This document shows positions 40,607 to 49,732 of a stretch of 64,000 nucleotides of DNA, piece by piece. Position 1 is the stretch's first letter. Every line of letters begins with the position of its first letter. Location: positions 1 to 64,000 of the forward strand of contig NZ_JAFREP010000038.1 in the NCBI RefSeq assembly GCF_017377855.1, written 5' to 3'. This stretch comes from Acanthopleuribacter pedis. GTDB lineage: Bacteria > Acidobacteriota > Holophagae > Acanthopleuribacterales > Acanthopleuribacteraceae. Position numbers and translations under genes: made by a program. The notes under the pieces were generated by a model. It made no database searches and had not been told where the DNA came from. It saw only the letters and a program-made list of their open reading frames with translations.

Positions 40607-43600
40607 TTAGCAGTAGGGCGCTACGGTTTTCGAATGCAATTTTTTTCCGGCCGTACGGGTGGGTCCCTTGGGATTGTACTTGAAGTGATAGGTCACGGTC
40701 GCATTCGGGGCGTTTTGTTGTAGGAATTTACCGCATCCGGCGTAGTCACAGGGCTCCAGTTCGGTATAAACCCTTTTGATGCGGCTGGTGTCGTTTTTGA
40801 CGTATTGGGGGAGGGCGGCGAAGGCGTTTTTTTCCGCGTGTTTGCCGCCGAAGGTACTGGTTGCCACCTTGTACATCTTCCTGCCGGTTGGGGTGACGTA
40901 TTCGAAAACGGCCACGCACTGGCCTTTGGTCGTGGATTTGGCTGTTCCTTTTAGGCGGACGCGGTGGTTCAGGGCCCTTTTGCTCAGCGGGTGCACGCCG
41001 TACTTCGATTTGAGTTGGCGCGGCATTTTGGCCAAACCGTAGGGGTCGATTTCGACGAAGGGGTTGTCCACATAGGCATAGGCGTGAAATCCGCCGTCCA
41101 AGCCGATGGGGTCCGGGGTGAGGAAGCGACGGTCGCGCGTGTCGTAGTAACGCCAGAGCGCGTAGCCCAAACCGGTTTCCTCGTCCACAAACATTCCGGG
41201 CAGGCCAAAGGCCGGCGAAAGCTCGCCCTCCGACAGCAAGGCTTCGCCGTACTCGCCAAACCAGCCGCGCCAAACGCTTTGGCCGTTTGTGTCGGTGATG
41301 AGGGTCGGTGTTCCCGTATGATCCAGGTGGTAGAAGTAGGCGTCGCCCGCGATCATTTCCACCAAGGGTTGGTGATCGACGATCACGAATTCGCGGGTTT
41401 GGGTGGCCGAGATTTCCGCGAGCAGGTCACAATCATCCCAAAGGTAGGTGAACGCGTTTTCAGGGGTGACCTTTTTGACGCGGCGGCCCAGGGCGTCGTA
41501 TTCATAGGTCGCAAGCGTTTGACCTCGGCGGTCACACACGGCGGTTAATTGGTGGAGTGGGTCGTAGTGCATCAGGCTTGCTGTTTCCGGTGTATCCCCC
41601 GGCCGTTCCACCACATCGCCAAACCCGTTGTAGCGGTAAGGTAGCCCGTTGCGGGTCGCGAGCCGGTTGCCCGACGCCGTTCGGTAGCCGGCGGCGCCGA
41701 TGTGGAGGAAGTTACCGTTCTGATCCAGGGACATGGTTTCCAACCCAAAACCCCGCTGGGTTTGAATGGGGCGACCCAGTTCATCCAGTTGGTAGGTGCG
41801 GCTCCCAAAGCGACTGTCGGATACCGTTATCGCGCGGTCCTCGGGTTGGGCGTCGAAGGTTCTGCGCTGGGAAAAATCGCGACCTTCAAAATGCTGGGTG
41901 ACGGGTTCGGTCTCGCTTCCTTGGTGCACCGCCTCGCACGCGTTGGGGAAATAGGTTTTTTTTGAGAACCAATCCCGGTCGTACGCATAGCGAATGCGAT
42001 GGATTTGCGCCGCGCTGGTGGTCACCTGAACCGATGAAAGTAAGTTTTCGAAAAGGTAGTGATAGCTTACGCGGGCGCCGCTTGGTGCGTGGCGCGTGAT
42101 CAGACGATCCGCCTGATCATATTCATAACGCACGATTTGGCCGTTCTGGTCACTTTCGACGAGGTTCCCGCCGCCGTCGTAAAGAAAAGCGAGGCGGTAG
42201 GAGGGGGTCTCGGCGCGCGCGAGTCGGCCGCCTTCGTCATACCCATAGCTGTACCTTGTGCCGTCCGGCAGGTCCAATGTCAGCACCCGGCCCGCGGGGT
42301 CGCGCGCAAATTTGAAGCGTGCGTGGTCGCGCACCGGCTTGCCGTCGCCGTCCCAACCGGTTGCGACGCCGATTTCCTCAAGCAGGGTCACATGATCGGA
42401 AAAGCCGTAGCCATACTTGCGGACCACGCCTTGGAAATTCCTGGTTTCTAACACTTTGCCGGAAGCATCATAGGTAAAGGTGTAACGCTCGCCGGCGGGA
42501 TTGACGACGGCGGTTAATTGCGCCTCGGTATCGTATTCAAAACCATGGGTTTCACCCAAGGGATTGGTTTCGGCAAGCGGTTTGTTAAAAGGGGTATAGG
42601 CGGTACCATGGACCTCACCGCGATCATTCTCTTCCCGAACCAAATTGGACGCGGCATCGTAGGCCAAGCGCAGAACCACTTTTCCTTCGCACTGGACCGT
42701 CGTCAGATTGCCACGGGTGTCAAAGGTGTAGGTCGTGCAGGTGCCGTCGGGATCGGTACGGCGCTGAATCGCGCCCCAAGCATTGTAGACGTACCGGGTC
42801 TCGCGGTTGCCCGGCTGGATGTGGCGCACCAGATTGCCCCGTTCGTCGTAGTAAAAGTGCGTTACCGCGTCTTGGTTGTCGATGATCCGGCACAGGCGAT
42901 TGCGGTGATCGTATTCGTAGCGGTATTCGGGCCCTTGATCGCGACTTTGGCGGATCATGCGGCCTTGGATGTCGTAGCTGTACCGAACCGAGGCCTCGCC
43001 CGGCGCGGTTTTGGTGATCAGGTGCCCCCGCGCATCGAAGCAAGCTTGGTGAACCAGGCCGTCTGGTTCGGTTAGCTTGGTGACATTTCCTCGCGCATCG
43101 TAGGCGTATTGGGTGCTGTTGCCGTAGGGGTCGGTTTCGCTCAGCAGCCGCTTAAGATCGTCGTAGCGGCGTTCAATACCGCGCCCGCGGGCGTCGTATA
43201 CGCGGGTAACGAGCCCGTCTTCATTCCAGAGGTAGGTGGCGGTGTCGTTCAGTGAATCGACGACTTTCGTCATACGGGCCGGGTTGTCATAGGTTAGTTG
43301 CCGGCGGTACAGGTTGCCGTCACCCCAGGTGGCGACGCATTGGGCCTCGTTTCCCGGTTGATCGTATTCGAAGAAAAATGAGAAGCCGTTGCGGTTGGTT
43401 TCACGAACAATTAAGTGGTCTTGATAGTGATAGCGGAAGGGTTTGAAATCCGCATCCCACACCTCGGTCAGGTCGCCCCGTTCATTATAAATATAGCTAA
43501 CCGGGGCGATTTCCTCGTCTGGGTTCTCGGGATGGGGCGCGAAAATAGCGGTGATTCGGTTTTCCTCGTTGTAGGTAAAGCGAAGGGTGCGGTTGCCTTG

Positions 43601-44728
43601 ATCCCGCGCCTGGATCATTCTTCCCCGCGCGTCGTACTGAAAATGGAGGACACGGTCCGCCTCAAAGAGGGTCCACTTGGGCGCCAGTTCACCGTTGGGC
43701 CGGTTGCAGGAAGCGTAACCGGTGGTTTCGCCCGCCGCATTTTTGACGAAAAAACCCGCGCCGTCTCGGCCCAAGGTCAGTTGTTCGGCGGGGAGATGAG
43801 CCTGCTCGTTCATGCCGACCATGGGAAACACCACCGCCCGACCGTCAGACGTTCGGTGGGCCACCCAGCGTTCTTCCACCAGCAGGGCGCTGTCGTGGTT
43901 GTGGTGCCAGCCGTGTCCCAGCGGGCCCTGATAAACCGAGCTTGAATACCACACGCGTTCGAACAGAAAAGGGGAACCCATCCCGAGTTGGAGATCGACC
44001 GCTTCAGTCACCATTTTGCCGGTTGCCACGTCGACGGGGTGACCCGTCAAGGTGCAGATTTTGCGGTGGGTCTTGTTGCGAAGGCGCGCGTTTTTGGGTA
44101 CGCCGAGTTTGTCCATGGTTTTATCGGCGGCTTTGTGCAGTTTGTTGGAGAGGCGTTTCATGCGCTTGCTGTTTTTCATCACCTTGCGCAGTTTTTTAAA
44201 ACCTTTGCCAAGGGCGCTCATGCCCGCGCGCATGCCCAGTGCGCTGAGCGAGATCGTGGGCGGTCCGCCGATCAGGACCGGCATCCCCATCGGAATGGGG
44301 AGTACCACCGAGGTTGGCAAAACCATGGACTTGAGCTTGGTTTTCTTTTTGGGATTGGCCCGAAAGGGCGGCACCATGCCGATGGTGTGGCAACTCAGAG
44401 CCGGATGCAGCATGTGCGATGCGGCGTCGCCGTCAAAAGCGACCGTGGCGCTGCCCATGAACATTTCGCACTCGTTGCCCGGTGGTTTCACAAACACGCC
44501 GCCGAGCGGAATGTGCGGGGGGACCGCGATACCCGCCGTTCCCGCGATGGCGCGCGGCATGCCGTTGACCAAAATGGTCGCCCCTAGGAAAGGGACATAA
44601 TCAAACGGGTCCATCACAATGCCGATAAAAGGGTGGGGAATGGGGAGGGGCGGAACCGGGCCGGGTGGCTGAATTAAGTGGATATCGATCCCGAGAACCG
44701 GGTCCAGGTGTTTGGCCGCGGGCATCAT
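40607..44728 (-). CDS. PAAR-Rhs polymorphic toxin with a C-terminal deaminase domain, 1373 aa
   Basis: The N-terminal ~150 residues are PAAR-like (PHPFIGIVMDPFDYVPFLGA, then FMGSATVAFDGDAASHMLHP), capping the VgrG spike. A basic hydrophobic linker follows, then a long Rhs/YD-repeat cage (FTYNEENRITAI, YAYDARGNVTKL and many more) ending in the core signature around DTRDRRFLTPDPIGLDGG. After it comes a ~135-residue toxin tip: GGKHAEKNAF (His1297, Glu1299) and ELEPCDYAGCGKFL (Cys1327, Cys1332), the zinc site of the cytidine-deaminase superfamily with a C-x4-C spacing. Targets of such tips include DNA, RNA or nucleotides; the subfamily is not assigned. The start ATG at 44728 overlaps the TPR gene stop (ATGA); a longer frame is unlikely. 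Confidence 0.92.
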   Translation of the reverse strand: MMPAAKHLDPVLGIDIHLIQPPGPVPPLPIPHPFIGIVMDPFDYVPFLGATILVNGMPRAIAGTAGIAVPPHIPLGGVFVKPPGNECEMFMGSATVAFDGDAASHMLHPALSCHTIGMVPPFRANPKKKTKLKSMVLPTSVVLPIPMGMPVLIGGPPTISLSALGMRAGMSALGKGFKKLRKVMKNSKRMKRLSNKLHKAADKTMDKLGVPKNARLRNKTHRKICTLTGHPVDVATGKMVTEAVDLQLGMGSPFLFERVWYSSSVYQGPLGHGWHHNHDSALLVEERWVAHRTSDGRAVVFPMVGMNEQAHLPAEQLTLGRDGAGFFVKNAAGETTGYASCNRPNGELAPKWTLFEADRVLHFQYDARGRMIQARDQGNRTLRFTYNEENRITAIFAPHPENPDEEIAPVSYIYNERGDLTEVWDADFKPFRYHYQDHLIVRETNRNGFSFFFEYDQPGNEAQCVATWGDGNLYRRQLTYDNPARMTKVVDSLNDTATYLWNEDGLVTRVYDARGRGIERRYDDLKRLLSETDPYGNSTQYAYDARGNVTKLTEPDGLVHQACFDARGHLITKTAPGEASVRYSYDIQGRMIRQSRDQGPEYRYEYDHRNRLCRIIDNQDAVTHFYYDERGNLVRHIQPGNRETRYVYNAWGAIQRRTDPDGTCTTYTFDTRGNLTTVQCEGKVVLRLAYDAASNLVREENDRGEVHGTAYTPFNKPLAETNPLGETHGFEYDTEAQLTAVVNPAGERYTFTYDASGKVLETRNFQGVVRKYGYGFSDHVTLLEEIGVATGWDGDGKPVRDHARFKFARDPAGRVLTLDLPDGTRYSYGYDEGGRLARAETPSYRLAFLYDGGGNLVESDQNGQIVRYEYDQADRLITRHAPSGARVSYHYLFENLLSSVQVTTSAAQIHRIRYAYDRDWFSKKTYFPNACEAVHQGSETEPVTQHFEGRDFSQRRTFDAQPEDRAITVSDSRFGSRTYQLDELGRPIQTQRGFGLETMSLDQNGNFLHIGAAGYRTASGNRLATRNGLPYRYNGFGDVVERPGDTPETASLMHYDPLHQLTAVCDRRGQTLATYEYDALGRRVKKVTPENAFTYLWDDCDLLAEISATQTREFVIVDHQPLVEMIAGDAYFYHLDHTGTPTLITDTNGQSVWRGWFGEYGEALLSEGELSPAFGLPGMFVDEETGLGYALWRYYDTRDRRFLTPDPIGLDGGFHAYAYVDNPFVEIDPYGLAKMPRQLKSKYGVHPLSKRALNHRVRLKGTAKSTTKGQCVAVFEYVTPTGRKMYKVATSTFGGKHAEKNAFAALPQYVKNDTSRIKRVYTELEPCDYAGCGKFLQQNAPNATVTYHFKYNPKGPTRTAGKKLHSKTVAPYC

Positions 44729-46032
44729 GGGGCACCGCCTACGGAACCCGCTTGTTCTTCCCATTCAGGACCGACCAGGTCGCACAGGGTGGCTCTGATC
44801 TCCTTGGGGCTGGGTTGCGTGTATTGGTGGCGCTCGGCGATGCGCAACAGACCGGCGCCGAGGTAGGGCAGGTAGCTATTGCGGCGTTCTTCATCGGAGA
44901 GTGTTTGCGCCTGGGCCAAACCTGAAAGGCCGATATGCCACGCGGGTTCTGGGTCGTCGGCAGTTTCGTAGCAGAAGCAGGCCAAGCGGCGGCATTCCAA
45001 CTCGAGAAAGCTGTTGCCCACGGATACCGCCGCGGCAATGGTTTCCTCGTAGGTGGCGGCGGCGGGGGCATAGCGGCCCACGCCGATGTAGGCCGAACCC
45101 AAGGACATGCCTGTTTGCAGAACCAGTTGATCGCCCCCCTCGACCTTCGCCGCGGCGGCGTCTTGTGCTTCCGCCGAGGCCGCCTCGCAGGTGCGCACGG
45201 CGGCTTCGTGATCGTTGCAACTGATCTGAACCGAGGACAGCGCGATATGGGCCACGACACTCATGGCGGGCCACTTTTCGGCGCGGCTGATGCTTAGGGC
45301 GCGGTTGGCGGCATGTTCCGCCTCGGCCTGGTCCCGCTCCTTGCCCGCGGCGCCGATTTCTATAAATGCGCGTCTGAAGCGGCCGCCGGGACTGCCGTCG
45401 TCGGCCGCCGCGGCCAAATCAGCCGCCGCCGTTTCGCCGTCAAGTTGGGGATCCTCGATAAGCATCGCGGCGGGTGGTTGCTCGTGGAGGCGGTGCCATC
45501 GTTTGTTTTTGCCGACCTCGGTGGTGAGCAGGCGAACCGATTCGGGAAAAGCCGCGCTTGCAGCCGCCGAGAGCCAGTCTTGCCAGGCCGCTTCGTCGGC
45601 AATTTCCGCCGGATCGAGCACCAGCACCAAATGTTCCATGGCCTCGCCATAGGTCGCCATGAAATGGGTACAGACCGCGACCAAGCGCTCAATATCGTGC
45701 TGACCGGGGGTTGGCGGCGGAGGTGCCCAGGCGTCAGGCAAACCCAATTCAGCCAAGGTAACTTTGGCGGCCGCGTATGCTTCCAAAAGATGATCGACAA
45801 TGGAAAAGCCGTGGTGATCGACCTCAAAGGCTGCTTCGATTCGCACGAACAACTCGGCGGTTTCGCCTTGCTCCTCCATTTCCACCGAGAGGAAGGTGTC
45901 CCGAATGCTTAGGTCCTCTGGATGCAAGCACCACACGAGGAGGCGTTTTTCTTCATCGTCGCAAAAGCGCCACCAGGCCTCGCGAAGTTTGTCGATGCGA
46001 TCGATGATCGGATTCGCTTTTGGTTCTGTCAA
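44725..46032 (-). CDS. TPR-repeat protein between vgrG and the Rhs toxin, candidate T6SS adaptor/chaperone, 435 aa
   Basis: The N-terminal ~190 residues form an unrecognised alpha/beta domain (LLVWCLHPEDLSIRDTFL; EHLVLVLDPAEIADEAAWQDWL). They are followed by TPR-like helical repeats (RALSISRAEKWPAMSVVAHI, then SLGSAYIGVGRYAPAAATYEE). A TTG at 46032 with GGGAGA five bases upstream is chosen as start; an ATG at 46122 is possible. It lies between vgrG and the PAAR-Rhs gene and overlaps the latter by 4 bp. Genes in this slot in T6SS islands often encode loaders that dock an effector on its VgrG. A homologue with the same N-terminal domain starts at 62992. The adaptor role is inference. Confidence 0.75.
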   Translation of the reverse strand: MTEPKANPIIDRIDKLREAWWRFCDDEEKRLLVWCLHPEDLSIRDTFLSVEMEEQGETAELFVRIEAAFEVDHHGFSIVDHLLEAYAAAKVTLAELGLPDAWAPPPPTPGQHDIERLVAVCTHFMATYGEAMEHLVLVLDPAEIADEAAWQDWLSAAASAAFPESVRLLTTEVGKNKRWHRLHEQPPAAMLIEDPQLDGETAAADLAAAADDGSPGGRFRRAFIEIGAAGKERDQAEAEHAANRALSISRAEKWPAMSVVAHIALSSVQISCNDHEAAVRTCEAASAEAQDAAAAKVEGGDQLVLQTGMSLGSAYIGVGRYAPAAATYEETIAAAVSVGNSFLELECRRLACFCYETADDPEPAWHIGLSGLAQAQTLSDEERRNSYLPYLGAGLLRIAERHQYTQPSPKEIRATLCDLVGPEWEEQAGSVGGAP

Positions 46033-46251
46033 GGTGGTCTCCCGTGAAGCGTTAGGCTCATTCCTCGCGGTGACCGCGAGAAAAGCGCGAAAGGCAAGCG
46101 CTGCTCGTGTTGTGCGTGTCAAGAAGGCGATGGATGAGCGTGGATCCCACCACCGGTAAGGTTGTCTCCAGGCATCGCGCGGTGACAGGGCTTTTGTCCC
46201 GACGCCCCGGGTTCGGCATCTTGGTGGGCGAACCTCGGCGAAATCCCGGTA

Positions 46252-48258
46252 TCAGTTCAGTTTGATCATCATGCCGTTGATGGTAATCATGGCTGGGTCG
46301 ATGCTGATCGCGTTTGGACCGACGGCAAGGGTAAGTGAGGCCGGGGTCATCGAAAGGGAGGCCGCGCCACTTGTGAGATCAATGCCGCCCGCGTGCGCCG
46401 ACAGCGAAATCTTGCCCGTCATGGCGTCGAGACCGGCGTTTTGGGTTACCGAAACGTTTTGGTCGCCCATGACCGTCACATCGTGGTTTCCGCTGATCGC
46501 CGCGGATCGGTCGCCGCTCACATTCAGCCTGTCATTGCCGGTCACGGATACCGTACGCTTGCCGCCGACGTCGTGGGTTTGATCCCCCTTAACCGTTAAC
46601 CGGTAGTTGTTGGCCACCGTTAGGGTTTTGTCATGATTGACCGTGACCGTGCGGTTGTTTTCAACGGTGAGGGACTGATTGTTTTTCACCATGTGGGTTT
46701 GGTTGTTTTTGACCGTGACCGTGCGGTTGTTTTCAACCGTTGTATCCGCATTGTTCATGACCAGGGTCGTCATATCTTTTTGGGCGCGAATATCGAGCAT
46801 CTCTTTGCCGTCTTGGTCGTCGAACAGAATATGGTTGTCCTTAATGGTTTTAATGATATTTTGCCACTTGTTGGCCGGCTTGAGGGGGCAGGCATTGCTG
46901 TCGTTAAAAACCCGTCCGACGACCACCGGCAAGTCGGGGTTGCCGTTAATGAACTGAACCAAGACCTCGTTGCCGATGCGCGGGATCCATTGAATCCCGT
47001 AATCTTTACCCGCGTAGTTGTTGGAAACCCTGACCCACATCGAGGAGCGGTCGTTTTTCTCGCCCTCGCGATCCCAGTGGAATTGCAATTTGCAGCGCCC
47101 GAGGTCGTCGAGGTACACCTCGGAGCCCGGTGGTCCCGTGATCACGGCCGTTTGGAGACCGTCAACCTTGGTCTGTTGGGTAACGCGCGGCGGTCGATAA
47201 ACCACATCGGCCGGTGTGGCGGTAAAGAAACAGTGGTAGGTGTTTTGGTGCGCGGTCACCCTGGTATCAATGAGCAACCACTTTTTATTAAGCTCCTCGC
47301 AATAGTGATGTTTCAAATTGAAAACGAAACCTGGCGAGAAGGATCGGCAGTTGGATTCGGCTTGAATCCGTTTGGCCGAGGCATGGGCTTCCTCTTTGAG
47401 GAGACGGGCGTAGGTTTTCCCCTGGCCGCGATCCAAGTGGCTCATATTGTGAGTGTAAACCTCAAGCTCGGAAAAACCTGGCGATTGGGTAAGCTTGTCT
47501 TTTTGTGAGAGATTGGTCTTGGCTTTTGTGTCGTTGTAGTCGTGGACCTCGAAGCCGCCGCTCACCGCCGCCATCTCATAAGACAAGGAACTGACACATT
47601 CCAGCTTTCGCTGTTGGAAAAGATCACGCAGCCCCTCGCTGTACGAAGCGTCTTCATAAGGACGGCAGGGTAGATGACAGCCCGGCGCATCGCAAAAAAC
47701 CACCGCGCCGTTCTCATGATCGTTATAAAAGTAAATCCCCTCATCCTCCATCAGCCGACTGATGAAATGGAAGTGGGATTCCTGAAATTGGAGGGTGTAC
47801 TCTCGGGTTCGATAAGTGCCGCACAGTTGCCAACGTTGCTTGACGCCCGCTTCGGTTAAGGTTTCCTTGATGATTTCCGGTGCACTTTTTTTCTTGTGAA
47901 CATAGGAACGGAACATTTTGGTCAGTTTCCATACCTCGGGCTGAATGACCGCCTCGTAGAAGTAGGTTTTGGTGGAAGATGTTTTGATGTGATTATGGCC
48001 GGTTCGTTTGTGTTCAAGTCGTGTGATGATCCCAGAGAACGAGCGTCTCTCTGTCAAATGGTCCCCTACCGAAAGCGAAATGGACGCCGGTTTGTAAAGC
48101 ATATCGGCCAGTGGCAAATTAGCTGATTCCGAGATCAGCATCGTTTCGATGAGGGGAATTTTGGATAGACCTTCAGTAGCTGAAAATTCGACGACCGAAA
48201 GATGTTCAGTCGGACCTTCCCACGAGATATCTGTTTGTAACAGAAGCTCAGCAGTCAT
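46252..48258 (-). CDS. vgrG: T6SS spike protein VgrG (TssI), 668 aa
   Basis: The trimeric spike at the tip of the type VI tail tube. A gp27-like N-terminal half (LSVVEFSATEGLSKIPLIET; FSGIITRLEHKRTG; EAGVKQRWQLCGTYRTREY) is followed by the gp5 OB-fold (AVITGPPGSEVYLDDLGRCK, then FHWDREGEKNDRSSMWVRVS and NEVLVQFINGNPDLPVVVGR). A C-terminal beta-helix is built from short repeats (TVENNRTVTVKNNQTHMVKN and similar), then a DUF2345-like tip ending in NGMMIKLN. No extra enzymatic C-terminal domain is present, so its cargo comes from the PAAR-Rhs protein. It begins the island. No structural T6SS genes are in the window, so this is an orphan VgrG cluster. Confidence 0.97.
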   Translation of the reverse strand: MTAELLLQTDISWEGPTEHLSVVEFSATEGLSKIPLIETMLISESANLPLADMLYKPASISLSVGDHLTERRSFSGIITRLEHKRTGHNHIKTSSTKTYFYEAVIQPEVWKLTKMFRSYVHKKKSAPEIIKETLTEAGVKQRWQLCGTYRTREYTLQFQESHFHFISRLMEDEGIYFYNDHENGAVVFCDAPGCHLPCRPYEDASYSEGLRDLFQQRKLECVSSLSYEMAAVSGGFEVHDYNDTKAKTNLSQKDKLTQSPGFSELEVYTHNMSHLDRGQGKTYARLLKEEAHASAKRIQAESNCRSFSPGFVFNLKHHYCEELNKKWLLIDTRVTAHQNTYHCFFTATPADVVYRPPRVTQQTKVDGLQTAVITGPPGSEVYLDDLGRCKLQFHWDREGEKNDRSSMWVRVSNNYAGKDYGIQWIPRIGNEVLVQFINGNPDLPVVVGRVFNDSNACPLKPANKWQNIIKTIKDNHILFDDQDGKEMLDIRAQKDMTTLVMNNADTTVENNRTVTVKNNQTHMVKNNQSLTVENNRTVTVNHDKTLTVANNYRLTVKGDQTHDVGGKRTVSVTGNDRLNVSGDRSAAISGNHDVTVMGDQNVSVTQNAGLDAMTGKISLSAHAGGIDLTSGAASLSMTPASLTLAVGPNAISIDPAMITINGMMIKLN

Positions 48259-48500
48259 GGAGTTTGCCTTTTTGTGTAAGTTGCTTAGAAAAAGTGGTTT
48301 CTGAGGAGTATGTTCTTCTCCGAGGCGTGGGAACGCAGCGTTCAGAAGCGGAAGAACAACCCGGTAGACGCGGGTCTTGCAACATGGGAAAGGCGAAAAT
48401 ATGGGGTAAGGTGAATATTAGTGGGTGGAAAATGTGTGTGCAATGAGCCGGGGTGGGGTTTTGGTGTAAAGTGACGTGTGTCACGTTTTTTAGGGGGCGC

Positions 48501-48535
48501 AAAAAAAGCGGCCCGCCTGAACCAAGACGGGCCGG
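48501..48535 (-). terminator. Rho-independent terminator of the LolA-like gene
   Basis: In the minus-strand RNA, GGCCCG and CGGGCC form a stem around a 12-base loop, followed by GC and seven T. The remaining bases 48259-48500 between vgrG and this hairpin contain no credible gene and should hold the vgrG promoter. Confidence 0.8.
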
Positions 48536-48561
48536 TTGTGAAATCCTTCGCGGTTCACGGG

Positions 48562-49344
48562 TTAGCCGCCACCTTTGCTGAAGTCAGTCTTTTTGAAGCC
48601 GTTGTTGAAGGTGATGTCTTGCATCACTTCCAAAACCCAGCCGTCGCCCTGGGGTTCCGCTTCCCAGTTCGAGGGAATGTACCGCCGCATGGTCGGCAGG
48701 GTGACGCCCTCGAAGGTTTCGTAATCCACGCGCATCAGCAAGGGCTCCTTGCGGTCGAAGTCCATTACCGTAAACAGGAACTGGTCGACCAAATGGGTGA
48801 AGGGGTTGATGTACAGCAGGTAGGTATCCTGCACATCGCCAACCCCGTTTTCAAAGCCGACTTCCACCAACTGGTAGGGAATGCCTTCCAGGGTTTTGGT
48901 GCCTTTGCTTTTGTATTGCAGGCCGGGGTCGCCGAGTTTGTGCATCATCGCGAACCAGTAGTAGTTGGTTTTGCGCAGGAAATCGGCGCGTTTAACGACC
49001 TTTTCGTCGCTGCTGAGTTGGCCGTCGATGGTGGCCCACGCGGTTTTACCGTCGTAACCCTGAACCACTTTGCCCTTGGTTTCGGGCATGGTGGCGTCGC
49101 CTTTGGTGTATTCGGCCCAGGAGGCCTCACCGTCGAAGATGTAGCGTTCGATGGAAACGTCTTGTTTGCCGTTGGGCAATTGATAAATGTAGGTGTATTG
49201 CACGTCTTTCAGGCGGTGCAGGCCGTCCATTCCGCCGACGCGGGCGACGACTTTGTCGATCCAAGCTTTGGCGTCGGTGTCTTGAAATGCAAACAAGGGC
49301 TGACTGAGAAGCGCGATCAGCGTCATGGCAATGAAACGGGACAT
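48562..49344 (-). CDS. Secreted LolA-like lipoprotein-sorting-fold protein, 260 aa
   Basis: A signal peptide (residues 1-19, FIAMTLIALLSQPLFAF) is followed by a domain with the pattern of LolA/LolB-like periplasmic proteins: WIDKVVARVGGMDGLHRLKD, VQGYDGKTAWATIDG and VEVGFENGVGDVQDTYLLYI, ending with LPTMRRYIPSNWE (the 'P..i......' strand of DUF6503/DUF4292-like proteins). These closed beta-sheets bind lipid or lipoproteins, and many members outside LolA have no known ligand. It is a single-gene unit with its own terminator. It is not necessarily part of the T6SS island. Confidence 0.7.
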   Translation of the reverse strand: MSRFIAMTLIALLSQPLFAFQDTDAKAWIDKVVARVGGMDGLHRLKDVQYTYIYQLPNGKQDVSIERYIFDGEASWAEYTKGDATMPETKGKVVQGYDGKTAWATIDGQLSSDEKVVKRADFLRKTNYYWFAMMHKLGDPGLQYKSKGTKTLEGIPYQLVEVGFENGVGDVQDTYLLYINPFTHLVDQFLFTVMDFDRKEPLLMRVDYETFEGVTLPTMRRYIPSNWEAEPQGDGWVLEVMQDITFNNGFKKTDFSKGGG

Positions 49345-49732
49345 GGGGTCTCCTTTACGTTTGATCGAACCAGGTAACAGCCGGTTCCGTTCCTTTATTC
49401 ACTTTTTTGCAACGGACCTGGGGAAACGGGGTGACTGTGCGTTGGCTTGTGGTTTTTGTGGCGATTTGCAAAATGAAGCATTGGTTTGGATTGTCTTTAA
49501 ACCTAAGAGGCGTGATAAGAGCGAGGGATTTTGGCTAAAGATCTGGAGCGAAATGGCTTGGAAAAAGCGGAGGCGCACCCGGTGGGTGCGGTGAGCATTT
49601 TTACAGGCCGTTGCAGCCCAGAGATTTAGCGAAAATCGCCGCGAGTTATCGCGCTTCTTAGGTTAAAACCTGCTTGTTGGGTGGTTGGCGGTTATCTATA
49701 ATTTCATCAAAACACAATGGTTTGGAAATTAT
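49345..49732. other. Intergenic region upstream of the sigma-factor gene
   Basis: There is no credible gene. It contains the promoter region of the divergent LolA-like gene and ECF sigma gene. A dispersed repeat copy (49631-49668) lies about 65 bases before the sigma gene start. A T-rich AT stretch (ATCTATAATTTCATCAAAAC) near 49695 could hold a -10. Confidence 0.4.
49631..49668 (+). repeat. Dispersed gene-end repeat, copy 4
   Basis: A near-identical copy of 31474-31510 (CGAAAATCGCCGCGAGTTAT then CGCGCTTCTTAGGTTAAA). Unlike the other copies it is not at a recognisable gene end; it may be the relic of a lost gene or an inserted copy. It contains two tiny hairpins (GCGA-TTT-TCGC on the minus strand). 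Confidence 0.7.

Noticed and set aside
46560-46770. Repeated short sequences near the 3' part of vgrG as a DNA repeat element
   Set aside because: They encode the regular beta-helix repeats of the VgrG needle, so protein structure explains them.
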